Shown here: in pieces, positions 1 to 9,682 of the stretch
Numbering within the stretch: the stretch's first letter is position 1
Layout of the letters: each line of letters begins with the position of its first letter
Assembly: GCA_001603955.1 (NCBI GenBank)
Contig: LVAA01000035.1
Location: 1-64,000, forward strand
Length of the DNA stretch: 64,000 bases
Direction of reading: 5' to 3'
Origin: Syntrophobacterales bacterium Delta_02
GTDB taxonomy: Bacteria > Desulfobacterota > Syntrophorhabdia > Syntrophorhabdales > Syntrophorhabdaceae
Program-made: the position numbers and the translations under genes
The notes under the pieces: model-generated
Told to the model about the DNA's origin: nothing
Database searches by the model: none
Seen by the model: only the letters and a program-made list of their open reading frames with translations

Positions 1-347
1 ATGGCCTCCTCGAGGCTGACGCACTTCCACCCGTGATAGACCATACGGGGCACCCTGACAAGCCGGGGATCGTGCTCGCCCACGAAGAACTCGTTGACCT
101 CTCCCCGGGTGGGTGAGCCCTCCCGGTCGTCGTAGAGGACGAGCTTTATCATTCCCCTGACGCAGGCGATGAAGTCGTCCTGCATCCTGTGGTAATGCCA
201 TGCCTTCACCACCTGGGGATAGGTGGTCGTCATGTAGACCTGGCCGAACTGAGTGAAGATCTCGTCGTCGCTGCGGAGGATCTCCATCAGCCTGCCCCTT
301 TCGTCGGGAATCACTTTCAACATCTTGATGGCGACGCCGTCTATCAT
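1..347 (-). CDS. rfbC: dTDP-4-dehydrorhamnose 3,5-epimerase-like protein (partial)
   Basis: Only the first 115 codons are in the window; the gene runs off the left edge. The translation begins MIDGVAIKMLKVIPDERG and contains the cupin stretch KAWHYHRMQDDF followed by GMIKLVLYDDREGS, as in the RmlC/RfbC sugar epimerase family. These enzymes epimerise C3 and C5 of dTDP-4-keto-6-deoxyglucose on the way to dTDP-rhamnose for O-antigen. The ATG overlaps the TGA of the upstream thymidylyltransferase gene (ATGA), which suggests translational coupling and fits the pathway. Family members that act on other nucleotide sugars cannot be excluded because the C-terminal half is missing. Confidence 0.8.
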   Translation of the reverse strand, partial: MIDGVAIKMLKVIPDERGRLMEILRSDDEIFTQFGQVYMTTTYPQVVKAWHYHRMQDDFIACVRGMIKLVLYDDREGSPTRGEVNEFFVGEHDPRLVRVPRMVYHGWKCVSLEEA

Positions 348-1090
348 AGCTTCTCTCCCGGGGCCACGTTGTTGGCCCCCGTCTGTGAAACGAGCATGCT
401 GGCGCGAAGAAGGGACTCGAAGGTACCCGCGTCCGTCCACCACCCCTCGAGCATCTCCCAGGTCATCGTACCATTCCCCACATAGGCGTTGTTCACGTCG
501 GTTATCTCGAGCTCGCCCCGTTCGGACGGTTTGAGGGTCTTCACGATGTCAAAAACGGTTGCGTCGTAAAGGTAGATGCCGATAACGGCGAGGTTGCTCC
601 GGGGATTCTTCGGTTTCTCAATGATGTTGACGAGCCTGCCGTCCGTGATCTCGGCTACGCCAAACCTCTCCGGATCGGGGACTTCCTTGAGCATGATCTT
701 CGCACCCCTCTTCTGCTCTTCGAAATCGCGAACCGCCTTGATGATGTTCCTTTCGATGATATTGTCGCCAAGGACGACGCAGATGGATTCCCCGTCGGCA
801 AAATACTCCGCCAGGGACAGGGCGTCGGCAATGCCGCCTTCCCCTTCCTGGTAGGTGTAGTTGAGATGCTTGAGCCCGAAGTCTTTTCCGTTACCCATGA
901 GGCGCAGGAAATCACCCGCGTGATTGCCGCCCGTCACGATCATGATGTCCGTTATGCCCGCGTTGATGAGGGTCTCTATGGGATAGTAGATCATGGGCTT
1001 GTCGTACACGGGCAGAAGATGCTTGTTCGTTATCCGCGTGAGAGGAGCGAGACGCGATCCCAGACCGCCTGCCAGTATGATACCCTTCAT
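344..1090 (-). CDS. rfbA: Glucose-1-phosphate thymidylyltransferase
   Basis: A nucleotidyltransferase making dTDP-glucose from glucose-1-phosphate and dTTP, the first step to dTDP-rhamnose. The N-terminus MKGIILAGGLGSRLAPLT is the nucleotide-binding signature, followed by NKHLLPVYDKPMIYYP; VVLGDNI is the metal-binding Asp region and EKPKNPRSNLAVIGIYLYD is typical of RmlA. At 248 residues it belongs to the short RmlA type, lacking the extra C-terminal helices of the roughly 290-residue enterobacterial form. It lies 16 bases after lptD and overlaps rfbC by 4 bases in one minus-strand run, linking O-antigen precursor synthesis to LPS export. Confidence 0.92.
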   Translation of the reverse strand: MKGIILAGGLGSRLAPLTRITNKHLLPVYDKPMIYYPIETLINAGITDIMIVTGGNHAGDFLRLMGNGKDFGLKHLNYTYQEGEGGIADALSLAEYFADGESICVVLGDNIIERNIIKAVRDFEEQKRGAKIMLKEVPDPERFGVAEITDGRLVNIIEKPKNPRSNLAVIGIYLYDATVFDIVKTLKPSERGELEITDVNNAYVGNGTMTWEMLEGWWTDAGTFESLLRASMLVSQTGANNVAPGEKL

Positions 1091-1106
1091 GTTAGCCCTC
1101 CTCCTT

Positions 1107-3158
1107 CTATCGGGATGTGATGCCGGTGAGATCGAAGGAGAGCTTGAAGCTCGTGTCCCTCGGCCTCTTGGTCTGCGACAGAGACAGCGCCACGGACCAG
1201 CAACCCGGTTTGTATCTCAGGCGATATTCCGTGTCGATCCACTCCTGATCCATGAACGTGTACCGTATGTTGTAGCCTCCTTCAAAGACCCAGTAAGCTG
1301 CGAACATCTCCACGAAGATATCGTTGTTGAGCCCTGAGTTGTAGTTATGAGCCACGACAGCGCTGTAGACGCCGGGAATGAGGTACGTCAGACTGTTCCT
1401 CAACGTCTTCGCGCCTTCGCCGTAAACGCTGAAAACGCTCTCGTGGGCAAAGCTGAGGTAGTCTATCGGCGACAGCGTGAATTTCAGGTCGATGTCGGAA
1501 AAGCGCGATCCCGAACCTTTGTAGATCTCCGACTCCTTGAGGTTGCCCGAAATGCCATAGGTCTGGGAGACCTCGAAAAAGGACATCTCCCTCCTGAAAC
1601 CGGTCTCCCCTGAGGTATCGTAAAGATAATGGTTGATCGAATAGGTGATCGCGTTCGTCTGGTTTATACTGTCATAGGCGTCTATCTTGGGCGTGTCCTT
1701 GTAGCCGGTGCCGGGGATGAAAGTATACCTGACATTGGGCCTGAAGATGCTTTGCATGGATTCCAGCCAGGACCACCCGGTATTGTAGCCCCGCATGAAC
1801 TGCATGTTGGCGTCACCGTCAAAGCGGAAGGTCTGGCGGTAGTTGCTGTTGCCTCCCGTACTGTCGCTGCGGTTCACCGCGTAGCCCGTCTCGTAGAGAG
1901 TACCGCTGAGAAGTGTGTTCAAGCCCTTGAAGGAGTATGGCAGCCTCAACGACGGGTCGACGGCGAGGCGCGTATAGGTTCCCCCCGTGTCGCGATAGAA
2001 ATTGGTCAGGGAGCTGTTGAGGTCGAGGTACATCTTTCCGCCGAAGACCGGTATGTATTCGGTGAAGTAGGTCACCTCGGGATAATACTGGAACAACGTG
2101 CCGTTGTCCCTCATGAGAAGGTTCCTGAACTGGGTGACCCCGCCGGTAAGGAGGGACCGGGGCAGGGGCTTCTCGACAAAGACCGTCGACTTGAGCTGGC
2201 TCTCGCTCCTTTCCTGTATGGACTGCCCGAAGTCCTTGAGATAATCGTTGTCGAAGACATGCCATATGCTGGCCTTGAACTGAAGGTCATTGAAGAACAC
2301 CTGCTGGTGTTTCGCCTTCACCTGGTATCGTGTGTGCCCGTAGTCGCTGTCGTCGATTATGTTGCCTTCCAGCTCTCCCCTAAGGTCTTCTCTCAAGGCA
2401 TACCGGAACTCGGTACCGAAGTTGACGCCCCTCTTTTCGATGTACTCGGCGGACATGGTGGCGTCCTTGTCCTTTGAAATGGCCCAGAAATAGGACAGCT
2501 TGAACTTGGCTCCATCCGCCGAAGAGAGCGCCATCCCCGGTATGAGAAATCCCGACTGTCTCTCCGCCTTGACGGGAAAGATCCCCCAGGGTATATAGAA
2601 GACGGGGACGCCGAGGATGTGGAACGTGGTGGATTTCGTCTTGGCGTACCCTTCGACGGTGATGTCCACCTCGTCGGAGGTGAACGTCCATTCCGGCTTG
2701 TCCCAGCCGCAGGTGGTGAATTTCCCTTTCTTGATCTTGTACTGGGATTCCCCGGTCTTCTCTATCTCGGCGCCGTTGATATAGACGTTGCCCGTCTTAA
2801 TGAACACCCGCGCCTTCTCCAAGGTCCCCTTCTTGGTCTCGAGATTGAGTTGCATTTGCTCGCATTCGATCCGGTCTCCCAGGTCCTCGTAAATGACGTT
2901 GCCCTCGGCGGTGACGTCGCGCGTGTTGTCGTCGAGGAAAACGTAATCCGCGAAAAGGGTGCGCGTCGCCTCCCTGACCTCGACGTTCCCGCGGGCCGTG
3001 TAAGTGTTGGCCGCGCGGTCATGTTCCACCTGGTCGGCGATGATCTGCACGGGGCCCTTCACGTCCCCGCTGCGGACACCGATCTGCTGTCCAGGAGATA
3101 CCAGCGGCAAAAACAAGACGAACATCATCGTAATGACAAGGATCCTAGAATATCTCAT
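1107..3158 (-). CDS. lptD: LPS-assembly protein LptD (OstA)
   Basis: Outer-membrane beta-barrel that inserts LPS into the outer leaflet. The chosen ATG (3158) gives a signal peptide, MRYSRILVITMMFVLFLPLV, ending near SPGQQ; a longer reading from 3230 would put 24 residues in front of the signal peptide and is unlikely. An OstA/LptA-like N-domain follows (VQIIADQVEHDRAANTYTARGNVEV, repeated beta strands), then a long barrel rich in aromatic, alternating strands ending in ...LSFDLTGITSR. At 683 residues it is of usual length for deltaproteobacteria. It overlaps the end of folC by 14 bases, so it is probably co-transcribed with accD-folC. Confidence 0.9.
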   Translation of the reverse strand: MRYSRILVITMMFVLFLPLVSPGQQIGVRSGDVKGPVQIIADQVEHDRAANTYTARGNVEVREATRTLFADYVFLDDNTRDVTAEGNVIYEDLGDRIECEQMQLNLETKKGTLEKARVFIKTGNVYINGAEIEKTGESQYKIKKGKFTTCGWDKPEWTFTSDEVDITVEGYAKTKSTTFHILGVPVFYIPWGIFPVKAERQSGFLIPGMALSSADGAKFKLSYFWAISKDKDATMSAEYIEKRGVNFGTEFRYALREDLRGELEGNIIDDSDYGHTRYQVKAKHQQVFFNDLQFKASIWHVFDNDYLKDFGQSIQERSESQLKSTVFVEKPLPRSLLTGGVTQFRNLLMRDNGTLFQYYPEVTYFTEYIPVFGGKMYLDLNSSLTNFYRDTGGTYTRLAVDPSLRLPYSFKGLNTLLSGTLYETGYAVNRSDSTGGNSNYRQTFRFDGDANMQFMRGYNTGWSWLESMQSIFRPNVRYTFIPGTGYKDTPKIDAYDSINQTNAITYSINHYLYDTSGETGFRREMSFFEVSQTYGISGNLKESEIYKGSGSRFSDIDLKFTLSPIDYLSFAHESVFSVYGEGAKTLRNSLTYLIPGVYSAVVAHNYNSGLNNDIFVEMFAAYWVFEGGYNIRYTFMDQEWIDTEYRLRYKPGCWSVALSLSQTKRPRDTSFKLSFDLTGITSR

Positions 3159-4416
3159 TGACGGCCCGTTTGGCCTCTCCGATCGTATAAAGTGAGCCCG
3201 TGACAAGGATGAGGTCCCCGTCCCCGGCAAGTTGCCGCGCCTTCCTGAGGGCGCTTCTCGTATCCTTCATGACAATGGGATCGCGAATGAGGCCCCTCAT
3301 GCTCTCCGCCTCCAGGGCGCGCTCCGTGTTCGGCTGCGTGAGTATGGCGAGATCGACACAGCCGTTCATGACCTCGAGCATCCTCCCGTACTGCTTGTCC
3401 CGCATGACACCGAAGACGAGAACCTTCCTGCGGTCCCTGTAGCGGGAGCGAAGGAACCTCGTCAACGCGCGTACACCGGAAAGGTTATGCGCGCCGTCGA
3501 GGATGACAAGCGGCCGCTCGCGCACCGTTTCCAGCCGTCCCTGCCATCTCACCGACGCCAGCGCGTCTCTCGCATGACCCTCTCCGACGCGAAACCCGCG
3601 CCGGGAAAGTGATTCGACGGCACACAGCGCGAGGGCAGCATTGGTAAGCTGATGGTCCCCCTCGAGGTTGAGGGCGATATCGTCGCAATCCCAGCCGACC
3701 CCGCGGTAGGAGAAACGTCTTTCGCCCTTCTTCCTGCAAAGGAAATCCCTTCCCAGCACGTGGATCGGGCTGGCAAGCTCACGGGCCCTCGCCGCGAGCA
3801 CCTCGAGGGCCTTGCCCCGGACGCCCGTTATCAGGGGAACGCCCTTTTTTATGATACCTGCCTTTTCGCCCGCGATCTTGCCGATGGTCCCTCCCAGTTC
3901 CTTCATGTGGTCAAAAGCGACGTTCGTGATGACCGTTGTCAGCGGCTCTATAACATTCGTGGAATCCAGTCTTCCACCGAGGCCCGTCTCCACGACGGCG
4001 ATGTCGACCTTTTCCCTCCGGAAATGCTCGAAGGCGAGGGCCGTCGTGAAATCGAAGTAGGTATAGAAGGGACCCGATCCGTTCCGATGCGCCCTGTTAC
4101 GGATGTGCTCCGCGAGAAAGGCCACCTCATCCTCCGTGATCTCTTCCTCGTTGACGGTGATGCGTTCCGTAAAGGATACCAGGTGGGGCGATGTGTATTT
4201 GCCGACCCGGTATCCCGCCGCTCTGAGCATACAGGAGATCATCGTGGCAACGGAACCCTTGCCGTTGGTCCCGGCCACGTGGACCGTCGTTAAGGACCTG
4301 TGAGGGTCGCCTATTGTACCGAGAAGCCGGGTAATATTCTCCAGTCCGAAAACGGAGCCGAATCTCTCCAGGCCGGAAAGATACTCCAGTGAGCTTTCAT
4401 AGCAGGCATCATTCAT
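3145..4416 (-). CDS. folC: Bifunctional folylpolyglutamate/dihydrofolate synthase
   Basis: Mur-ligase-fold enzyme that adds glutamate to dihydropteroate and folates. The ATP-binding loop HVAGTNGKGSVA and the folate-binding stretch YTSPHLVSFTERI are clear near residues 45-80; VVETGLGGRLDSTNV and the second-domain motif LDGAHN follow in the expected order. The 423-residue length is standard. It starts at an ATG overlapping the accD stop (ATGA) and its end overlaps lptD, the common accD-folC arrangement of many proteobacteria. Confidence 0.93.
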   Translation of the reverse strand: MNDACYESSLEYLSGLERFGSVFGLENITRLLGTIGDPHRSLTTVHVAGTNGKGSVATMISCMLRAAGYRVGKYTSPHLVSFTERITVNEEEITEDEVAFLAEHIRNRAHRNGSGPFYTYFDFTTALAFEHFRREKVDIAVVETGLGGRLDSTNVIEPLTTVITNVAFDHMKELGGTIGKIAGEKAGIIKKGVPLITGVRGKALEVLAARARELASPIHVLGRDFLCRKKGERRFSYRGVGWDCDDIALNLEGDHQLTNAALALCAVESLSRRGFRVGEGHARDALASVRWQGRLETVRERPLVILDGAHNLSGVRALTRFLRSRYRDRRKVLVFGVMRDKQYGRMLEVMNGCVDLAILTQPNTERALEAESMRGLIRDPIVMKDTRSALRKARQLAGDGDLILVTGSLYTIGEAKRAVNEIF

Positions 4417-5276
4417 GCGATCAGGGACAGCAGCGTATGAAGTGTCTGTTTCAGCTCTTTACGCGAGGAGATCATGTCGATCATGCCGTGTTCCAGAAGG
4501 TACTCCGCCCGCTGAAAGCCCGGAGGCAGCTTGGCCTTGATGGTCTCCTTGATCACTCTTTCCCCGGCAAAACCGATCATCGCCTTCGGTTCGGCGATGA
4601 TGATGTCGCCCAGCATTCCCATGCTCGCCGAGACACCACCGAGGGTGGGATCGGTGAGGACCGTTATATAGGGGACGCCGTTGCTCTTCACGTGATAGAT
4701 GGCTCCGGAAACCTTGGACATCTGCATGAGCGACATGATGCCTTCCTGCATCCTGGCACCGCCGGACGAGCAAAAGAGGATGACCGGCGTCTTTTGCCTT
4801 GCCCCTTCCTCAAGGGTCCTGGCAATCTTCTCGCCCACAACGCTTCCCAGGCTGCCGCCCATAAACTTGAAATCGAAAATGGCGGTGAGGACGGGGATGC
4901 CGCCTATCTTGGCACTGCCGCACATGAGGGCGTCGGGCCGCCTTGCTGTCTCCTGCGTCTCGACGAGTCTCGTCTTGTATGGCTTCGTGTCCTTGAACTT
5001 CAGGAAGTCCACGGGCTCCACTTTTTCATAGAACTCGGTGAAACTGCCCCTGTCGAAGGTCAATGCTATCCTGTTCTCAACAGAGATGGGGAAATGGTAA
5101 AAGCACTTGGGGCAGACATGGAGGTTGCGCTCGACCTCTTTCCTGTAGAGGAGTTCCTGACAGGAGTTGCATTTTCTCCAGAGCGATTCTTCTTTCTCCG
5201 CCTTGGAGATCTCCTTCTGGATATTGATCTCACGGTAGGGTTTCTTCTCTTTATCCCTTTTTTTGAATAATCCCAT
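4413..5276 (-). CDS. accD: Acetyl-CoA carboxylase carboxyltransferase subunit beta
   Basis: Beta subunit of the carboxyltransferase that makes malonyl-CoA for fatty-acid synthesis. The N-terminal four-cysteine zinc ribbon (CNSCQ...CPKCFYHF, about residues 36-58) and the crotonase-like body with FCSSGGARMQEG and ITVLTDPTLGGVSAS are diagnostic. At 287 residues it is full length. It is the first gene of the minus-strand operon, with an AGGAAAAG ribosome site just upstream; the 44-bp gap to the divergent hydrolase gene must hold both promoters. The alpha subunit is not in the window. Confidence 0.96.
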   Translation of the reverse strand: MGLFKKRDKEKKPYREINIQKEISKAEKEESLWRKCNSCQELLYRKEVERNLHVCPKCFYHFPISVENRIALTFDRGSFTEFYEKVEPVDFLKFKDTKPYKTRLVETQETARRPDALMCGSAKIGGIPVLTAIFDFKFMGGSLGSVVGEKIARTLEEGARQKTPVILFCSSGGARMQEGIMSLMQMSKVSGAIYHVKSNGVPYITVLTDPTLGGVSASMGMLGDIIIAEPKAMIGFAGERVIKETIKAKLPPGFQRAEYLLEHGMIDMISSRKELKQTLHTLLSLIA

Positions 5277-5320
5277 TACTTTTCCTGTTGAATTTTTGTT
5301 GAAAAACTACCAAAATAAGT

Positions 5321-5944
5321 ATGGCCATGTCAATAGAAAGGGTCACCATAGAATCGGACCAGAATATCGAGGGAATGCTCCGCCGGCAGAGCAGGAAAGC
5401 AGGCGTGGTCATATGCCATCCCCACCCTCTCTATGGCGGGAACATGTACAACAACGTTGTCAGCGCCATCGAGGACGGCTACGCCGCCCAGGGCTTCACG
5501 ACCCTCATCTTCAATTTCCGCGGCGTGGGGGACAGCAAGGGCGAATACGACGAGGGTGACGGAGAGGTGCGTGACGCCACCGCCGCATACGGGGTTCTGA
5601 AAGAACACCTCGACAACGACGCGCATATCACCCTTGCCGGCTATTCCTTCGGCGCCTGGGTCATCAGCAGGTCAGCCCTTGAAATAGACAGGTTCGACAG
5701 TCTTTTTCTCGTGTCATTTCCCTGTCTCATATACAAGTATGAGTACCTGAAGAAATTCAACAAGGAGATCATAATCGTTGGCGGCACCTATGACGACATA
5801 GCCCCCATGGACGATCTCTACGACCTCTACAAGGGCCTCACCACCCTGGACAAGCACCTGAAGGTCATCGATACAACCCATTTCTACGCCGGAAAAGAAA
5901 CCGAGCTCATAGACTTCATCAAGGAAACGATACCGAAAAGATAG
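5321..5944 (+). CDS. Alpha/beta hydrolase (COG2945 type)
   Basis: A compact 207-residue alpha/beta hydrolase. It carries CHPHPLYGGNMYNNVV and FNFRGVGDSKGEYD, the oxyanion-side signatures of the COG2945 group, the nucleophile elbow GYSFGAW (Ser), an acidic residue in GTYDDIAP, and the late His in TTHFYAGKE. Substrate is unknown; proteins of this group act as esterases or dienelactone-hydrolase-like enzymes. It is transcribed divergently from accD. Confidence 0.85.
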   Translation: MAMSIERVTIESDQNIEGMLRRQSRKAGVVICHPHPLYGGNMYNNVVSAIEDGYAAQGFTTLIFNFRGVGDSKGEYDEGDGEVRDATAAYGVLKEHLDNDAHITLAGYSFGAWVISRSALEIDRFDSLFLVSFPCLIYKYEYLKKFNKEIIIVGGTYDDIAPMDDLYDLYKGLTTLDKHLKVIDTTHFYAGKETELIDFIKETIPKR

Positions 5945-6002
5945 AAGACAGACCCGGACGAGACCTTCTTAACCCTTCGCTCCTCCTTCCGATAATTGAG
6001 GT

Positions 6003-6107
6003 ATGATCATCGTTAAAGCAATGATCCTCATCTGCATGGTCGTCGTTCTGGGCGCTATCTGCCTGGGACGGTTGTTCCAGCCCATAGTGAGAAAGGACAG
6101 GGACTAG
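6003..6107 (+). CDS. Possible single-pass membrane microprotein (34 aa)
   Basis: A short reading frame beginning MIIVKAMILICMVVVLGAIC with a charged tail (RKDRD). It would be one membrane span with a positive-inside C-terminal end. The ribosome site is weak (GAGG one base before ATG) and no homologue is recognised, so it may be chance; its hydrophobic-then-charged pattern is the only support. Confidence 0.3.
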   Translation: MIIVKAMILICMVVVLGAICLGRLFQPIVRKDRD

Positions 6108-6431
6108 CCGGCCGCGATGGGCGACCGGGCGGGACAGGGGTGTCCTTAAGGTAGCGGCAGGCGGAACCTTTCCGACAGGTCCCGCACGAGCGGCACGGGC
6201 TGCAGGACATGCCGGCATGACATTTCCTGCCATCCCGGCGGACCTCCGGTCCGTCGTCCCTGTTTTCTTCATTCTTCTTGAATAGATACCCCACTGTATG
6301 CTAATTTGATTGTCAGAATCCAGCGGGTTTACGGCAGCCTGAAACGTGGAACATTTCCCGAACACAAGAAAACGTCCCAAGGTAACCGGCCCGGCCGGAT
6401 TACTTTCTATCTCAGCAAGGATTGTTTTGCC

Positions 6432-9188
6432 ATGGATTATAAAGACACACTGAACCTCCCCAAGACGCCCTTTCCGATGAGAGGCAACCTGCCCGTCAAG
6501 GAAAAGGACATGCTTGCCCGCTGGCAAGAGATCGACCTCTACCGGAAGCTCACCGAGGCGCGGAAAGACAGCCCCGCCTTCATACTCCACGACGGCCCCC
6601 CCTACGCCAACGGAAACATCCACCTGGGGACGGCCCTCAACAAGCTCCTCAAGGACATCATCATCAAGGCAAAGTTCATGACAGGCCACAGGGCGGACTA
6701 TATCCCGGGATGGGACTGCCACGGCCTGCCCATAGAACACCAGGTAGAGAAGAACGTCAAGCAAAAGAAGCTCGAGCTCTCCAAGCTGGAGACCCGGAAG
6801 GAATGCAGGGCCTATGCGCGGCAGTTCATCGACATCCAGCGGGAGGAGTTCAGGCGCCTCGGCGGCATCGGCGACTGGGAGCATCCCTATATCACCATGG
6901 ACTTCGACTACCAGGCGACGATCATCGAAGAGGCGGCGAAGTTCTTCCTCCGCGGCGAGGTCTACCGGAAGAAAAAGCCCGTCTACTGGTGCCTCAACTG
7001 CGAGACAGCCCTCGCCGAGGCCGAGATCGAATACGACACCAAGAGGTCCAGTTCCATATACGTCAAGTTCCCCTACACGGGCCAGAGAGAACCGGTCTTT
7101 GCCGGATATCCCGACAAACCCGTCTACATGCTGATCTGGACGACCACACCCTGGACGCTTCCCGCAAACCTGGCCATCGCCGTCCATCCCGATTTTACCT
7201 ACGTCTCCGTGGAGACGGACAAAGAGGTCTACATTGTCCTCAAAGACCTCCTCGAGGACATCATGAAGCGTGCAGGGATAACGGGATACCGTATTATCGG
7301 GGAGATAAGCCCCCCGACGCTTCGGGAGCTCACGTTCAAACATCCCTTCATCGACCGGCAGTCCGTCATCGTCTTCGCAGACTACGTCGCCGCCGATACG
7401 GGGACGGGCGCTGTACACACCGCGCCGGGCCATGGCGAGGAAGACTACGAGACGGGACTTGAGTACGGCCTCGACATCTATTCCCCCGTCAACGAAAAGG
7501 GTGCCTTCATAGAAGAGGTGGAGTTCTTCAAGGGCATGAACGTCTGGGAGGCCAATCCGAAGGTCATCGAGAAACTGAAGGAACTGGGGCTCCTCCTCCA
7601 CACGGAAGAAATCGAGCACTCCTACCCCCATTGCTGGCGCTGCAAGAAACCCGTCATATTCCGGGCGACGGAGCAGTGGTTCGTCTCCATGGACAGTCAC
7701 GGGCTGAGACAAAAGGCCCTGGGCGAGATCGACAGGACGCGGTGGATCCCTTCGTGGGGCCGCGACAGGATCTACAACATGCTTTCCGTCCGTCCCGACT
7801 GGTGCATCTCCCGGCAGCGCACCTGGGGCATCCCGATCACCATTTTCTACTGCGAAAAATGCCGTGAACCCTTCTGGAGCGAAGGGTCCTTCGCGCGTGT
7901 CGTCGAGGCCGTGAGACAATCCGGAGCGGACGTATGGTTCGAAAAGGAAGCGACCCACTTCCTGCCCGACGGCGCGAAGTGCAGCCACTGCGGCAACACG
8001 GCCTTTTCCAAGGAACAGGACATCCTCGACGTATGGTTCGATTCGGGTGTGAGCTGGGCGGCCGTCTGCAAGAAAAGACCGGAGTTGAAATACCCCGCCG
8101 ACCTCTATCTCGAGGGCAGCGACCAGCATCGGGGATGGTTCCACAGCTCTTTGCTCACCTCCGTGGGCAATGAAGGTCATGCCCCTTACAAGGCGGTGTT
8201 GACACACGGTTTCGTCGTGGACGGCTCGGGCAGAAAGATGTCCAAGTCCCTGGGGAACGTCATCGCCCCCAACGAGGTCATCGAGAAATTCGGCGCCGAG
8301 ATACTGCGCCTGTGGGTCACCTACGAAGACTACCGCGACGATATCAAGATATCCAAGGATATCATCAACCGCCTCGTGGAGACATACCGCCGGATCCGCA
8401 ACACCCTGCGGTTCCTCCACGCGAACATCAACGAGGACTTCGAGCCGGGCCGCGACACCGTCCCCTACGAAGGGCTCTCCCTCCTCGACAGGTGGCTCCT
8501 GTCGCGGCTTGCGAGGCTCATCGACCGTGTCAGGGAATCTTATGACAATTATACCCTGCACTCCATCTACCACGCGGTCCACAATTTTTGCACCGTCGAC
8601 CTCAGCGCTCTCTATCTGGACATCGTCAAGGACAGGATCTACGTGGAACACAGGGACGCCCGGAAACGAAGGGCATCCCAGACGGTCATCTACGAAACGC
8701 TCCTTGCCCTGGTCAAGCTCATAGCGCCCGTTCTTTCCTCCACGGCGGACGAGATGTGGTCCTATCTCAAGGGCTACGTCGATGAGCAGAGCGTTTTCCT
8801 GGCACAGTTCCCCACCACGAACAGGGACCTCATCAACGAGGCCATCGAGGAGAAGTGGGAAAGGATCTGGAAGATCAGGGAGCTCGCCAACAAGAAGATC
8901 GAGGAGAAGCGCACCGCAAAGGAGATCGGCCATTCTCTCGACACTAAGGTCATCATAGACGCCCCCGAGGAGGATCACGCGGCGCTCATGGAGTTGGGCG
9001 ACGAGCTCAAGGACGTCTTCATTGTCTCGCAGATAGAGGTCCGCAAGGCCGCCGGGCTCGATGTGACCGTCGTCAGGGCCGAGGGCGACAAGTGCGAGCG
9101 GTGCTGGCAATACGATACGAACATTCTTAGGGACGGGAAGTTCCCGAACGTGTGCAAGCGATGCGCCGATACCCTTTCTTTGCTCTAA
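6432..9188 (+). CDS. ileS: Isoleucyl-tRNA synthetase
   Basis: Class I aminoacyl-tRNA synthetase charging tRNA-Ile. The start at 6432 gives MDYKDTLNLPKTPFPMRGNL, the conserved N-terminus; a longer open frame to 6306 adds non-homologous residues. The HIGH motif is the HLGT variant within HDGPPYANGNIHLGTALNK, and the catalytic loop is GRKMSKSLGN. The C-terminal zinc finger (CERCWQYD...CKRCAD) marks a bacterial type I IleRS. At 918 residues it is full length. Its end overlaps lspA, the usual ileS-lspA pair. Confidence 0.97.
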   Translation: MDYKDTLNLPKTPFPMRGNLPVKEKDMLARWQEIDLYRKLTEARKDSPAFILHDGPPYANGNIHLGTALNKLLKDIIIKAKFMTGHRADYIPGWDCHGLPIEHQVEKNVKQKKLELSKLETRKECRAYARQFIDIQREEFRRLGGIGDWEHPYITMDFDYQATIIEEAAKFFLRGEVYRKKKPVYWCLNCETALAEAEIEYDTKRSSSIYVKFPYTGQREPVFAGYPDKPVYMLIWTTTPWTLPANLAIAVHPDFTYVSVETDKEVYIVLKDLLEDIMKRAGITGYRIIGEISPPTLRELTFKHPFIDRQSVIVFADYVAADTGTGAVHTAPGHGEEDYETGLEYGLDIYSPVNEKGAFIEEVEFFKGMNVWEANPKVIEKLKELGLLLHTEEIEHSYPHCWRCKKPVIFRATEQWFVSMDSHGLRQKALGEIDRTRWIPSWGRDRIYNMLSVRPDWCISRQRTWGIPITIFYCEKCREPFWSEGSFARVVEAVRQSGADVWFEKEATHFLPDGAKCSHCGNTAFSKEQDILDVWFDSGVSWAAVCKKRPELKYPADLYLEGSDQHRGWFHSSLLTSVGNEGHAPYKAVLTHGFVVDGSGRKMSKSLGNVIAPNEVIEKFGAEILRLWVTYEDYRDDIKISKDIINRLVETYRRIRNTLRFLHANINEDFEPGRDTVPYEGLSLLDRWLLSRLARLIDRVRESYDNYTLHSIYHAVHNFCTVDLSALYLDIVKDRIYVEHRDARKRRASQTVIYETLLALVKLIAPVLSSTADEMWSYLKGYVDEQSVFLAQFPTTNRDLINEAIEEKWERIWKIRELANKKIEEKRTAKEIGHSLDTKVIIDAPEEDHAALMELGDELKDVFIVSQIEVRKAAGLDVTVVRAEGDKCERCWQYDTNILRDGKFPNVCKRCADTLSLL

Positions 9189-9637
9189 TACCGGTCATCT
9201 TCGCCCTGGACAGGTTCACGAAGGCGCTCATCATGGGAAATCTCCCCGTGATGAGCGAGATGAAGGTGACATCTTTCCTCTCCATCGTCCACGTGAGGAA
9301 CCTGGGAGGTGTCTTCGGCGTCCTCAACGACAGCGGATATGCCAAATACATCTTCACCGTGGTGCCCGTCCTGGTCGCCGCCGCCTTAATATACATCCTC
9401 ATCCGGTACGCGATGAGAAAGGCGAAGACCTTCGCGCTGTGCCTCATCCTTGCCGGCGCCCTGGGCAACATATATGACCGCATATTCTACGGAAGCGTCG
9501 TCGACTTCCTTGACTTCCACTACGGGAAGTATCACTGGCCCGCCTTCAATGTGGCCGATATCGCTCTCTCCATCGGTATAGGCCTTCTCATCCTCCTGGA
9601 ATTGACCGAGGTAAAGGGGAAGCAACCCGCCCGCTGA
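9152..9637 (+). CDS. lspA: Lipoprotein signal peptidase
   Basis: Membrane aspartyl protease (signal peptidase II) that removes signal peptides from diacylated prolipoproteins. It has four membrane spans, the box DRFTKALI, the NLGGVFGVL box, and the two catalytic aspartates in GNIYDRI and FNVADIA. The start overlaps ileS by 37 bases; Met4 (9161) is an alternative start. It would process the lipoproteins encoded at 36.4, 47.9 and 49.1 kb. Confidence 0.94.
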   Translation: MQAMRRYPFFALIPVIFALDRFTKALIMGNLPVMSEMKVTSFLSIVHVRNLGGVFGVLNDSGYAKYIFTVVPVLVAAALIYILIRYAMRKAKTFALCLILAGALGNIYDRIFYGSVVDFLDFHYGKYHWPAFNVADIALSIGIGLLILLELTEVKGKQPAR

Positions 9638-9682
9638 CACCGTACGTCCACACGGCACTCTGGGGCCGGAAGCGAGAACGGT

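Noticed and set aside
1629-2477. A 282-residue plus-strand frame inside lptD
   Set aside because: Val/Gly/Glu-rich shadow frame with no domain; lptD on the other strand is clear.
5919-9110. A 1063-residue minus-strand open frame over ileS
   Set aside because: It is antisense to a full, motif-complete ileS and is Asp/Val/Leu-rich in the way GC-rich shadow frames are. No domain is visible.
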